A stretch of 64,000 nt of DNA from JBNPEO01 sp050490315 (lineage in GTDB: Bacteria; Actinomycetota; Actinomycetes; Actinomycetales; Micrococcaceae). Positions 24,797 through 33,224 of the stretch are shown one piece after another. The translations under genes and the position numbers were made by a program. Where the stretch lies: positions 310,001-374,000 of the forward strand of contig NZ_JBNPEO010000001.1 in the NCBI RefSeq assembly GCF_050490315.1, written 5' to 3'. Below the pieces are notes generated by a model. The model had not been told where the DNA came from. It worked only from the letters and a program-made list of their open reading frames with translations, and made no database searches. Position 1 is the stretch's first letter; every line of letters begins with the position of its first letter.

Positions 24797-26152
24797 ATGA
24801 CCACCACTGTCAACGAAATCACCTACCGTCTCGAGCAGAAGCGCCGGATCGACGCCGACTTCCCGGGCCCAAAGTCCATCGCCATTGCCGAGCGCCGCAA
24901 AGCAGTTGTGGCTGGTGGGGTCGCCTCTAGCGTCCCGGTTTATGTACAGGACGCCGACGGCGGCATCATCCACGACGTAGACGGTAACTCTTTTATTGAT
25001 CTCGGTTCAGGCATCGCTGTGACCAGCGTCGGCGCGTCCGATCCCGCCGTCGTCGGGGCTGTTAAGGAAGCTGTTGAGCACTTCACCCACAGCTGCTTTA
25101 TGGTCACCCCCTACGAAGGCTACGTTGCTGTCGCCGAGCAGCTGAACCGCCTCACCCCGGGCGACCACGAGAAGCGCACCGTACTCTTCAACTCTGGCGC
25201 GGAGGCAGTGGAAAACGCCATCAAGGTGGCTCGCATCGCTACTGGTCGTAACGCCGTCGTAGCTTTTGATCACGCGTACCACGGCCGCACCAACCTGACC
25301 ATGGCGTTGACCGCAAAGTCCATGCCGTACAAAACAGGGTTCGGTCCGTTCGCATCCGAGATTTACCGTGCACCGATGAGCTACCCGTTCCGCGAAGAGA
25401 ACTCGCAGATCACCGGTGCTGAGGCGGCAAAGCGCGCCATCTCCATGATGGAAAAGCAGATCGGTGGCGATCAGATCGCTGCAATCATCATCGAACCAAT
25501 TCAGGGCGAGGGTGGTTTTATTGTCCCCGCTGAAGGTTTCTTGCCGGCGCTGGCCGAATGGGCCAAAGCAAACGGTGTGGTGTTCATTGCCGACGAGGTC
25601 CAGTCAGGTTTCTGCCGCACGGGTGAATGGTTCGCCGTCAACCACGAAGGCATCATCCCGGACATCGTGACCATGGCCAAGGGTATTGCCGGTGGTATGC
25701 CGCTCTCAGCGATCACCGGCCGCGCAGAACTGCTGGACTCTGTTCACCCCGGTGGACTCGGTGGCACCTACGGTGGTAACCCGGTGGCTTGTGCTGCTGC
25801 ATTGGCCGCAATTGGCACCATGGAAGAGTTTGACCTCAACGCCCGTGCCCGCCACATCGGCGAGATCGCTACCGAACGTTTGAACGCACTCGCTGGCGAA
25901 GTTTCAGCCGTGGGCGACGTCCGCGGCCGTGGCGCCATGCTGGCCATTGAACTGGTCAAACCCGGCACCATCGAGCCCAACCCGGAACTGACCAAGGCTG
26001 TTGCCGCAGCATGCCTCAAGGAGGGTGTCATCATCCTCACCTGCGGGACCTACGGCAATGTGATTCGTTTGCTCCCGCCGCTGGTCATCAGCGATGAGCT
26101 GCTCAACGATGGTTTGGACGTCCTCGAGGCAGCAATCCGCGCCAACGCCTAA
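24797..26152 (+). CDS. gabT: 4-aminobutyrate aminotransferase
   Basis: A 451-residue class III PLP aminotransferase transferring the amino group of GABA to 2-oxoglutarate. NSGAEAVENAIKVAR near residue 134 binds the cofactor phosphate. FIADEVQSGFCRTG near 260 holds the cofactor-binding Asp. TMAKGIAGGMPLSA near 293 carries the Schiff-base Lys, and GGTYGGNPVACAAALA follows. GAAAGG lies upstream of ATG 24797. It sits 46 bases after the aldehyde dehydrogenase and forms one operon with it. A succinate semialdehyde dehydrogenase is not in the window. Confidence 0.93.
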   Translation: MTTTVNEITYRLEQKRRIDADFPGPKSIAIAERRKAVVAGGVASSVPVYVQDADGGIIHDVDGNSFIDLGSGIAVTSVGASDPAVVGAVKEAVEHFTHSCFMVTPYEGYVAVAEQLNRLTPGDHEKRTVLFNSGAEAVENAIKVARIATGRNAVVAFDHAYHGRTNLTMALTAKSMPYKTGFGPFASEIYRAPMSYPFREENSQITGAEAAKRAISMMEKQIGGDQIAAIIIEPIQGEGGFIVPAEGFLPALAEWAKANGVVFIADEVQSGFCRTGEWFAVNHEGIIPDIVTMAKGIAGGMPLSAITGRAELLDSVHPGGLGGTYGGNPVACAAALAAIGTMEEFDLNARARHIGEIATERLNALAGEVSAVGDVRGRGAMLAIELVKPGTIEPNPELTKAVAAACLKEGVIILTCGTYGNVIRLLPPLVISDELLNDGLDVLEAAIRANA

Positions 26153-26164
26153 AGGCACCGCCCT

Positions 26165-26234
26165 CTCCGCCGAGTGGGTAGATAATGTCCCTTAGCCAAT
26201 GCTCAAAGGGACATTATCTACCCACTCGGCGGAG
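26165..26234. repeat. Family-C palindromic element, copy 1
   Basis: A 70-bp element with perfect 29-bp inverted arms (26165-26193 and 26206-26234) and a 12-nt centre. The arm contains CGCCGAGTGGGTAGATAATG. It lies 12 bases after the gabT stop and may terminate that operon, although its length and perfect pairing go beyond a usual terminator. Confidence 0.9.
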
Positions 26235-26324
26235 TTGTTTGCGGGATGTAGAGTCAGCTACACAAGTTCTCTGCAGGTGCGGACAGTGTTGTTCGGACTT
26301 GCCTAAGCCCGCGAAGGCACACAC

Positions 26325-27173
26325 ATGCGATACGTAGTTGGTTACACCCCCAATGAACGCGGCGCCGACGCCGTTAATCTGGCCGTTGCCATGGCAGCAG
26401 CCCAGGGTGCGCATCTTGATTTGGTCTACGTCCAGGACAAGAATTTGGCCGCCACAAGCCTGACCAACCCGGGTGGAGCCAGCGGCGTGAAAACCCAAGC
26501 GCTAGCTCTCATCCCGGCAGGTGTTCCGGCGGAATTCCACCTGATTGAGGGCGAGTCTTTCGCCGCTGCCTTAATCGAATGCGCCATTGAATTCAAGGCT
26601 GGGCTGATTGTGATCGGTGCAGCCAGCAATGGGCTCTTTAAGCGCTACACGGTGGGTTCGGTGGCCAACGCGCTTCTTCACGCCTCGCCCGTCCCGGTGG
26701 CGCTGGTTCCGCGCGGTTACCAGCGTCAAGAGCCGATTGATCGGCTCACCCTCGCGGTGGGAACCAGAGAAGGGGCCGACGCCGCCATCAACATTGCGAT
26801 CAGCTCCGCAGGACGTCGTGGTGTCCCGCTGCGATTGATTTCTTTGGTGGAATTGGACGTGGCTGGTGAATCGGGTGAGGGTATTAACGCTGCTCACCGT
26901 CACGCGAACACTGTACTGAAGGATGCCGCCGCCCAGTTGTCGCCCGGTCATGATGTACAGGTTGCGGTTGCTCATGGCCGCACCATTGAGGAAGCCATCG
27001 ATGGCCTCGAATGGAGCGACGGCGACGCCCTGGTGGTGGGCTCATCCCGGTTGGCTCGGCGCCGTCAACTGTTTATTGGCTCCACGGCGAACAAGGTGCT
27101 GCGTTCACTGCCGGTGCCGATGATCGTGGTGCCGCGCGACTACGAGCGCATCGACTCCAGCCCGGAGAAGTAG
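26325..27173 (+). CDS. Universal stress protein with two UspA domains
   Basis: A 282-residue tandem UspA protein. Each half ends with an ATP-binding-type glycine motif: IGAASNGLFKRYTVGS near residue 97 and VGSSRLARRRQLFIGS near 241. Each is followed by a helix and a strand ending in a valine-proline-arginine sequence (ALVPRGY; IVVPRDY). It is likely a nucleotide-binding stress-response protein in the cytoplasm. GAAGG precedes ATG 26325. The gene stands alone and is bracketed by two family-C repeats, the second starting at the base after its stop codon. Confidence 0.9.
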   Translation: MRYVVGYTPNERGADAVNLAVAMAAAQGAHLDLVYVQDKNLAATSLTNPGGASGVKTQALALIPAGVPAEFHLIEGESFAAALIECAIEFKAGLIVIGAASNGLFKRYTVGSVANALLHASPVPVALVPRGYQRQEPIDRLTLAVGTREGADAAINIAISSAGRRGVPLRLISLVELDVAGESGEGINAAHRHANTVLKDAAAQLSPGHDVQVAVAHGRTIEEAIDGLEWSDGDALVVGSSRLARRRQLFIGSTANKVLRSLPVPMIVVPRDYERIDSSPEK

Positions 27174-27242
27174 CTCAGCGAATGGGTAGATAACGTCGCT
27201 TTGGAGTGGTTCTAAGGGACATTATCTACCCATTCGGCGGAG
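27174..27242. repeat. Family-C palindromic element, copy 2
   Basis: A 69-bp imperfect version of the copy at 26165. The right arm GGGACATTATCTACCCATTC is nearly the same as in copy 1, while the left arm has diverged (GATAACGTCGCTTT). It fills the whole gap between the convergent usp and rarD genes and may act as a shared terminator. Confidence 0.88.
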
Positions 27243-27246
27243 GGGC

Positions 27247-28257
27247 TTAGGTGAGCTGGGTTGTGAGGCGCCTAGCTGCCGAATTCTTGCGGTTGGTGCT
27301 GAGCATGTCCACCGTGAGCAGCAATAGCGCCAGCCACACAATCCCGAAGCCGATCCAACGCTCAATGGTCATGGTCTCGCCCAGAATCGTGAGCGCAAAA
27401 ATGAACTGGAGCATCGGTGCGAAGTACTGCAATAGGCCAATGGTGGTCATGGGCAGGCGTCGCGCGGAAGCACCGAATAGCAGCAACGGCACAGCCGTGA
27501 TCACACCGGAAGCAGCCATAATCCAGAAGTGACCGGGGCCTTGTGCGGTCATGGTGGCTTGGCCAATAACCGTCAAAATGATCATAACGACGGCGGCAAA
27601 GGGCGCCAGAACTACCGTCTCCACCGTGAGACTGGCCAGAGCGTCAACCCGGGAACCAACCCGCTTTTTTACGAAACCGTAGAAGCCAAAGCTCAAGGCC
27701 AGAGTCAGGGCAATCCAGGGAAGTTTCCCATAGGAGATAGTCAGTACTATCACTGCGATAAAACCGATACCTACAGCAGCCCATTGGAGTTTGCGGAGCT
27801 TTTCCTTGAGCACAAGAACGCCCAAAAGCACTGAAACCAGTGGGTTAATGAAGTACCCCAGTGAAGCCTCAACGGTCTGCCCGGTGGTGACACCATAGGT
27901 GTACGTGAGCCAGTTAATTGCAATAAGACCGGCTGCAAGAGCCAGCGGCCAAAAGACCTTTGGGTTTTTTAGAGCGGCCGCTAGAGGGGCCCAAGTTCGC
28001 GTCACGGCAATCAGCAGCGCACAGAAAATGAGTGACCACAGCACCCGGCCCGCAACAATCTCTACCGGACCGGCGGGGAACAACAAAATGAAGTACAGCG
28101 GCAAAAGGCCCCAGAGAGTGTAGGCAGCTATGCCGTACAGCATGCCTTTGGTGTTCTCACTACGCGGCACTCGCGGTGCTTTGCCTGAGAGTGTTCCGGT
28201 GCTATTTACGGAAGTGGCGCTGCTCTGAGCGGCTGCGGATCTTGAGTTCTGGGACAC
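27247..28257 (-). CDS. rarD: RarD-like EamA/DMT transporter
   Basis: A 336-residue membrane protein of the drug/metabolite transporter superfamily with about ten transmembrane helices. GMLYGIAAYTLWGLLPLYF near residue 38 is the hallmark start of the RarD group. EASLGYFINPLVSVLLG in the third helix region and YFAPMLQFIFA near the end are also typical. The transported compound is unknown. GTG 28257 is chosen to leave a modest 35-residue hydrophilic leader; GTG 28278 is possible, and longer extensions run into the divergent gene. It is divergent from the GAF regulator with an 86-base gap. Confidence 0.85.
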   Translation of the reverse strand: MSQNSRSAAAQSSATSVNSTGTLSGKAPRVPRSENTKGMLYGIAAYTLWGLLPLYFILLFPAGPVEIVAGRVLWSLIFCALLIAVTRTWAPLAAALKNPKVFWPLALAAGLIAINWLTYTYGVTTGQTVEASLGYFINPLVSVLLGVLVLKEKLRKLQWAAVGIGFIAVIVLTISYGKLPWIALTLALSFGFYGFVKKRVGSRVDALASLTVETVVLAPFAAVVMIILTVIGQATMTAQGPGHFWIMAASGVITAVPLLLFGASARRLPMTTIGLLQYFAPMLQFIFALTILGETMTIERWIGFGIVWLALLLLTVDMLSTNRKNSAARRLTTQLT

Positions 28258-28343
28258 ATGGTGGCCAACCGTTGCCACTAAGGCTTTATTCCGGCCTACA
28301 CTTAGGCCACAGGCATAGCCTCCCAAGGAAGCGAACACATTCA

Positions 28344-29786
28344 ATGACGAATATCGCCGCACTGCAGCGTCTAGGCCAAAAGCGCCCCTCTCCAGAACAA
28401 CCAGCCCAGCTGGGGCATGAGCTTCTCGACGCTGGGCTGTTGAAGGTGCCCAGCACCAGTGAGGTCCCGGGGCTGCGTAGTATTGTTCGCGATTCGTGGG
28501 AACGTTCCATGGGTTTCCGCGCCAACCCTGATGCCCCCGAGGCGCCACTTGCCATGGACCGTGCCGAACTCGAGGAGTACCGGCGCAGCCACCCACTGGC
28601 CACGATTATGCCGGTGATTCACAAACTCTTGATCCAGCCCAGCCATGACAGCGGTCTTCTAGTTGCGGTGGGCGACGACGTGGGCCGGCTGTTGTGGGTT
28701 GACGGCGACCCGGTTTTACAACGCCGGGCCGAGGGCATGATGTTTGTGGCCGGAGCCAACTGGTCAGAGGCCTCGGTGGGCACCAGCGCACCAGGCACAG
28801 CACTGACCTTAAACCGCAGTGTTCAAATCCGCGGCGAGGAACATTACAAACGCTCAGTGCACCCTTGGAGTTGCACAGCTGTGCCTATTCACGACCCTGA
28901 TTCTGGTGCATTGCTAGGTGTAGTAGATATCACTGGAACCGAGATTGCTGTTGCACCGCACACGCTCTCACTGGTGGAAGCTACAGTGGCCGCCGCTCAG
29001 GCTCAGCTCCAGATTGAAAGGTTGCAAGCGGCGGCGATGCTTTCAGGGTCTCGTGGTAGTTCTTCACGGCTAAGTTCCACGATGCTCAGCCCGAAGCGTC
29101 GAAGTTTGGCCGGGACTTCAGTAGCAGCTTCAGCCGGCGGATCCACAGCCGGCACTGCCGAAAAATCGCATAGCACCGCATCAACGCTGTACCGCAATAG
29201 TCTGCAGTTGTTAGGCCGGGACCAAGCACTCCTGAGCATCGATGGCCGCTCCGTGACACTGTCCGCGAGGCACAGCGAAATCGTGGCACTGCTCGCGAGC
29301 CACCCCGCAGGGCTCACCGCCGAAGAACTCACAGCCCAGCTGTATGCGCGTGAGGGATCCACTGTGAATTTGCGCGCCGAAATGGTGCGGCTGCGCAGCG
29401 TACTCAAGCAACTCAGCCCGGACGCCGTTCCTGAATCTCGGCCCTACAGACTGCCGGTAGACCTGCTCCCTGACTCCACCCAAGTCCTCAAATGCATCCA
29501 GCGCGGAGCTCACCGGATCGCCCTAAATATTTACCGCGGAGAAGTTCTTCCACGTTCCGAGGCCCCAGGCATTGTGGAGCTTCGGCACAAGGTAGCAGCC
29601 CAGCTCCGTGAGGCAGTGTTGAGTGACGGCAATGCCGATTGCCTTTTGCAATACGCCCAACTTGCTGAGGCCTCAGACGATTCCGAGGTGAGGATGACGG
29701 CACTCAAGCTGCTGCCACCGCGCTCGCCGCGCCGCGCCGTCGTGGTAGCGGAACTTGAAAAGATCGACGCCGATCTGCGGCAGTAA
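28344..29786 (+). CDS. GAF-domain transcriptional regulator (AcoR-like N-terminus, no AAA domain)
   Basis: A 480-residue regulator. The N-terminus (about 1-230) matches the AcoR-type sensor: RSIVRDSWERSMGFRANPDA, then a GAF domain with GTALTLNRSVQIRGEEHYKRSVHPWSCTAVPI and GVVDITG. There is a serine/alanine-rich linker (about 233-275). A C-terminal region (about 290-480) has a winged-helix-like segment (VTLSARHSEIVALLASHPAG). Unlike AcoR it has no sigma-54 ATPase domain. It precedes the aldehyde and alcohol dehydrogenase genes on the same strand and likely senses an alcohol, aldehyde or acetoin-type signal. AAGGAAG lies 12 bases before ATG 28344; an upstream open frame to 28176 lacks conservation. 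Confidence 0.8.
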   Translation: MTNIAALQRLGQKRPSPEQPAQLGHELLDAGLLKVPSTSEVPGLRSIVRDSWERSMGFRANPDAPEAPLAMDRAELEEYRRSHPLATIMPVIHKLLIQPSHDSGLLVAVGDDVGRLLWVDGDPVLQRRAEGMMFVAGANWSEASVGTSAPGTALTLNRSVQIRGEEHYKRSVHPWSCTAVPIHDPDSGALLGVVDITGTEIAVAPHTLSLVEATVAAAQAQLQIERLQAAAMLSGSRGSSSRLSSTMLSPKRRSLAGTSVAASAGGSTAGTAEKSHSTASTLYRNSLQLLGRDQALLSIDGRSVTLSARHSEIVALLASHPAGLTAEELTAQLYAREGSTVNLRAEMVRLRSVLKQLSPDAVPESRPYRLPVDLLPDSTQVLKCIQRGAHRIALNIYRGEVLPRSEAPGIVELRHKVAAQLREAVLSDGNADCLLQYAQLAEASDDSEVRMTALKLLPPRSPRRAVVVAELEKIDADLRQ

Positions 29787-29917
29787 ACCGTCCGCAACCT
29801 TGCTGCAACGTTTTGTTTCTTAGGCTGAATGCAGCGGTTCCCAAAGACGCGACGAGAAATACCGTCCCGGGGCCCGAATCCGTTTTTGAAACATCAGTCT
29901 TAGCAAAGGAGCTAACA

Positions 29918-31444
29918 ATGACTGTTTACGCACAGCCCGGTACCGAGGGTTCAAAGGTGACGTTCAAGGATCGTTATGAGAACTGGATCGGCGGCGAATG
30001 GGTTGCACCGGTCAAGGGTGAATACTTCGAAAACACCACACCGGTCACCGGAAAAGTCTTCTGCGAAGTGGCCCGTGGTACAGCTGAAGATATTGAACTG
30101 GCTCTGGACGCAGCACACAAAGCCGCACCAGCTTGGGGAAAAACTTCAGTTGCCGAACGTGCAGCGGTCCTGAACAAAATCGCTGACGTTATCGACGCGA
30201 ACCTAGAAATGTTGGCCGTTGCAGAGTCCTGGGACAACGGCAAACCTATCCGCGAAACTCTCAACGCTGACATCCCGCTCGCTGCGGATCACTTCCGTTA
30301 CTTCGCCTCTGCAGTTCGCGCTCAAGAAGGCCGTCTATCTCAGCTCGATGAAGACACCACCGCGTACCACTACCACGAGCCGCTTGGCGTGGTGGGGCAG
30401 ATTATTCCGTGGAACTTCCCCATTTTGATGGCCGTATGGAAGCTGGCTCCGGCGCTCGCTGCGGGTAACGCCGTAGTGCTCAAGCCGGCTGAACAGACGC
30501 CGTCGTCCATTTTGGTGTTGATTGAACTCATCGGTGACATTTTGCCAGCGGGTGTTTTGAACATCGTTAACGGTTTTGGTGTTGAAGCAGGCAAGCCTCT
30601 CGCTTCCAGTCCCCGCATCCGCAAGATTGCGTTCACAGGCGAAACCACCACGGGCCGGTTGATCAGCCAGTACGCCAGCCAGAACCTGATCCCGGTCACG
30701 TTGGAACTCGGTGGCAAGAGCCCCAATATCTTCTTCAACGATGTAGCCCAGGACACCACTGACGCGTTCTACGACAAAGCACAAGAAGGCTTTGCACTGT
30801 TCGCCTTCAACCAGGGTGAAGTGTGCACCTGCCCCTCGCGTGCTTTGATTCAGGAAGACATTTACGACTCCTTTATGAAGGATGCAGTGGCCCGTGTTGC
30901 CAAGATGATTCAGGGCAACCCGCTCGATACTGAAACTCAAGTGGGCGCCCAGGCATCCAACGATCAGCTCGAGAAGATCCTTTCCTACATCGACATTGGA
31001 AAGCAGGAAGGCGCCAAGGTCCTCATTGGCGGCGCCCGTGCCGAGCTCGAAGGCGACCTAGCTGGCGGCTACTACGTTCAGCCAACCGTTTTTGAAGGCG
31101 ACAACAAGATGCGGATCTTCCAAGAGGAAATCTTTGGACCCGTAGTCTCAGTGACAAAGTTCAGCGACTACAACCAGGCCATGGAAATCGCTAATGACAC
31201 CCTCTACGGACTCGGCGCGGGTGTCTGGTCCCGCAACGGCAACGTTGCCTACCGTGCAGGACGTGAGATTCAGGCCGGCCGCGTGTGGGTCAACAACTAC
31301 CATGCCTACCCGGCAGGTGCCGCGTTCGGCGGCTACAAGTCATCCGGTATTGGCCGCGAAAACCACGCCATGATGCTTGACCACTACCAGCAAACCAAGA
31401 ACCTTTTGGTCAGCTACAACGAGAACAAACTGGGCTTCTTCTAA
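29918..31444 (+). CDS. NAD-dependent aldehyde dehydrogenase (acetaldehyde / ExaC-AldA type)
   Basis: A 508-residue aldehyde dehydrogenase of the ExaC/AcoD group. The segments PWNFPILMAVWKLAPALAAG, FTGETTTGRL, LELGGKSPN (general base) and FNQGEVCTCPSRAL (catalytic Cys) are seen in order. The C-C spacing CTC and the C-terminal AGRVWVNNYHAYPAG are typical of enzymes that oxidize acetaldehyde or similar short aldehydes. AAAGGAG precedes ATG 29918; an in-frame start at 29813 is rejected. A 16-bp tandem duplication covers its stop codon. It is probably cotranscribed with the zinc alcohol dehydrogenase and DUF779 genes downstream. Confidence 0.92.
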   Translation: MTVYAQPGTEGSKVTFKDRYENWIGGEWVAPVKGEYFENTTPVTGKVFCEVARGTAEDIELALDAAHKAAPAWGKTSVAERAAVLNKIADVIDANLEMLAVAESWDNGKPIRETLNADIPLAADHFRYFASAVRAQEGRLSQLDEDTTAYHYHEPLGVVGQIIPWNFPILMAVWKLAPALAAGNAVVLKPAEQTPSSILVLIELIGDILPAGVLNIVNGFGVEAGKPLASSPRIRKIAFTGETTTGRLISQYASQNLIPVTLELGGKSPNIFFNDVAQDTTDAFYDKAQEGFALFAFNQGEVCTCPSRALIQEDIYDSFMKDAVARVAKMIQGNPLDTETQVGAQASNDQLEKILSYIDIGKQEGAKVLIGGARAELEGDLAGGYYVQPTVFEGDNKMRIFQEEIFGPVVSVTKFSDYNQAMEIANDTLYGLGAGVWSRNGNVAYRAGREIQAGRVWVNNYHAYPAGAAFGGYKSSGIGRENHAMMLDHYQQTKNLLVSYNENKLGFF

Positions 31445-31470
31445 GCCAACCAAGTTCTAAGCCAACCAAG
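31439..31470. repeat. 16-bp tandem duplication across the aldehyde dehydrogenase stop codon
   Basis: TTCTAAGCCAACCAAG occurs twice without gap at 31439-31454 and 31455-31470. The first copy carries the stop codon TAA. A GC-rich imperfect stem (GGGCGGGCG with CGCCCG, 31474-31510) follows. It looks like a recent slippage or duplication event with no effect on the protein. Confidence 0.9.
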
Positions 31471-31591
31471 CCCGGGCGGGCGCGGATCGGACAAGATTCG
31501 CCCCGCCCGCACCATGTGTGCACCCTCGCGAAAGATCGCCGTGCACAAGCCTGATAGCTGCACTCTTGTTTGACGACGAAAGGATTTTGCT

Positions 31592-32629
31592 ATGACTGAG
31601 ACAACGACGACGAAGACCATGCAAGCCGCGGTAGTAACCGAATTCGGCAAGGACCTCCAGGTCCAGACCGTCCCGGTTCCCGAACCGGGCCGAGGCCAGG
31701 CGCTGGTCAAGCTTCTGACCACCGGCGTGTGCCACACCGACCTCCACGCCGCGGAAGGTGACTGGCCGGTCAAGCCGACTCCGCCGTTTATCCCCGGTCA
31801 CGAAGGAGTGGGAGAGGTGGTGGCCATCGGTGATGGTGTCACCGACCTAGCCGTGGGTGACCTGGTAGGTAACGCTTGGCTCTGGTCAGCATGCGGCGAC
31901 TGCCAGTACTGCCGCACCGGCTGGGAAACACTGTGTGAAGCGCAGCAGAATGCTGGCTACAGCGTGGACGGCTCCTTTGGCGAGTACATGCTGGTGGACA
32001 CACGTTTCGCAGCACGTATCCCGGCTGGCTCCGATCCCATCGCGGTTGCCCCGGTGCTTTGCGCTGGCGTGACTGTGTACAAGGGGCTCAAGATGACCGA
32101 GGCTCGGCCAGGTCAATGGGTCACGATCTCCGGCATCGGTGGCCTGGGCCACATCGCCGTCCAGTACGCCGTGGCCATGGGCTTGCGCGTTGCGGCGGTG
32201 GACGTTGCTGATGACAAGCTGGCCCTCGCCAAGAAGCACGGTGCGGAACTGACAGTTAATGCCTTGAACGAAGATCCCGTTGAAGTTATCCAGCGCGAGA
32301 CCGGAGGCTCACATGGCGTCTTGGTCACGGCAGTACATCCGTCAGCATTCGGCCAGGCTATTGGGATGGCCCGCCGCGGTGGAACGATTGTGTTCAACGG
32401 CCTACCGCCGGGCGATTTCCCGGCACCGATCTTCGAGATTGTGCTCAAGGGCCTGACCGTCCGCGGCTCCATTGTGGGAACGCGGCAAGATCTGGCCGAG
32501 GCGCTGGATTTCTTCGCCGAAGGCAAGATCCACCCGACCGTCTCCACGCGGGAACTTCCCGAGGTGAATGCGGTCTTGGATGAGATGAAGCACGGCAAGA
32601 TCGACGGCCGCGTGGTCATCAAGTACTAA
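31592..32629 (+). CDS. Zinc-dependent alcohol dehydrogenase
   Basis: A 345-residue medium-chain dehydrogenase of the AdhA/AdhP type that oxidizes ethanol and similar primary alcohols with NAD. Catalytic zinc ligands are in GVCHTDLHAAEGDW (Cys near 45) and PGHEGVGEV (His-Glu near 70). The structural zinc cysteines are in SACGDCQYCRTGWETLC. The NAD Rossmann motif is SGIGGLGHIAVQYA near 180. GAAAGGA precedes ATG 31592. With the upstream aldehyde dehydrogenase it forms an alcohol to acid route. Confidence 0.93.
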   Translation: MTETTTTKTMQAAVVTEFGKDLQVQTVPVPEPGRGQALVKLLTTGVCHTDLHAAEGDWPVKPTPPFIPGHEGVGEVVAIGDGVTDLAVGDLVGNAWLWSACGDCQYCRTGWETLCEAQQNAGYSVDGSFGEYMLVDTRFAARIPAGSDPIAVAPVLCAGVTVYKGLKMTEARPGQWVTISGIGGLGHIAVQYAVAMGLRVAAVDVADDKLALAKKHGAELTVNALNEDPVEVIQRETGGSHGVLVTAVHPSAFGQAIGMARRGGTIVFNGLPPGDFPAPIFEIVLKGLTVRGSIVGTRQDLAEALDFFAEGKIHPTVSTRELPEVNAVLDEMKHGKIDGRVVIKY

Positions 32630-32653
32630 TAGCCACCAGGTACTGATCCAGAG

Positions 32654-33073
32654 ATGACTCTGATGCCAACAGCTAAGCTCGACGCCGCAGTGACCGTCCC
32701 CGGGGAAGATTTTTCCCGAGTGGCGCTCACTGCGGCGTCAGTGGAGCTTTTACAAAAACTTCGTGGAATTCACGGGCCGCTTATGTTTCACCAATCCGGG
32801 GGCTGCTGTGATGGTTCCTCACCGATGTGCTATCCGGCAGGGGAGTTCATCACGGGTGACTCGGACGTACTCTTGGGCGTCTTTGACCTTGATAGCCCAG
32901 CAACACCTGAAGGCCGGGTGGAGTTTTGGATGTCCCGCGAGCAATTCAATTACTGGAGCCACACCCACCTTCTGGTCGACGTGGTCCAGGGCCGAGGCAG
33001 CGGGTTCTCGGTGGAATCCCCGGAGGGAAAACGCTTCCTGATTCGTTCAACCCTGATGGATTGGCCGGTCTAG
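32654..33073 (+). CDS. DUF779 family protein
   Basis: A 139-residue small soluble protein. The signature FHQSGGCCDGSSPMCYPAGEF (here within residues 46-66) and the WMSREQFNYW segment mark DUF779. Such genes regularly accompany acetaldehyde-type aldehyde dehydrogenases. The role is unknown; the cysteine cluster could bind metal. It lies 24 bases after the alcohol dehydrogenase, so it likely belongs to the same operon. ATG 32654 is used; ATG 32663 is equally plausible. Confidence 0.88.
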   Translation: MTLMPTAKLDAAVTVPGEDFSRVALTAASVELLQKLRGIHGPLMFHQSGGCCDGSSPMCYPAGEFITGDSDVLLGVFDLDSPATPEGRVEFWMSREQFNYWSHTHLLVDVVQGRGSGFSVESPEGKRFLIRSTLMDWPV

Positions 33074-33224
33074 AACGGTAGCCTGAGCGTGGCGAGGTTC
33101 GCGCCAGGTACCGATTCCGCCTAAGGTGGAAATGTAACGGTCTTGTTATAAATGAGTTCGTGCATGCGGAGTGGGGCAGTTTTTTGGCCCAACTCTTGGT
33201 CCTGTCCCCGAACGATTGTTGTAC

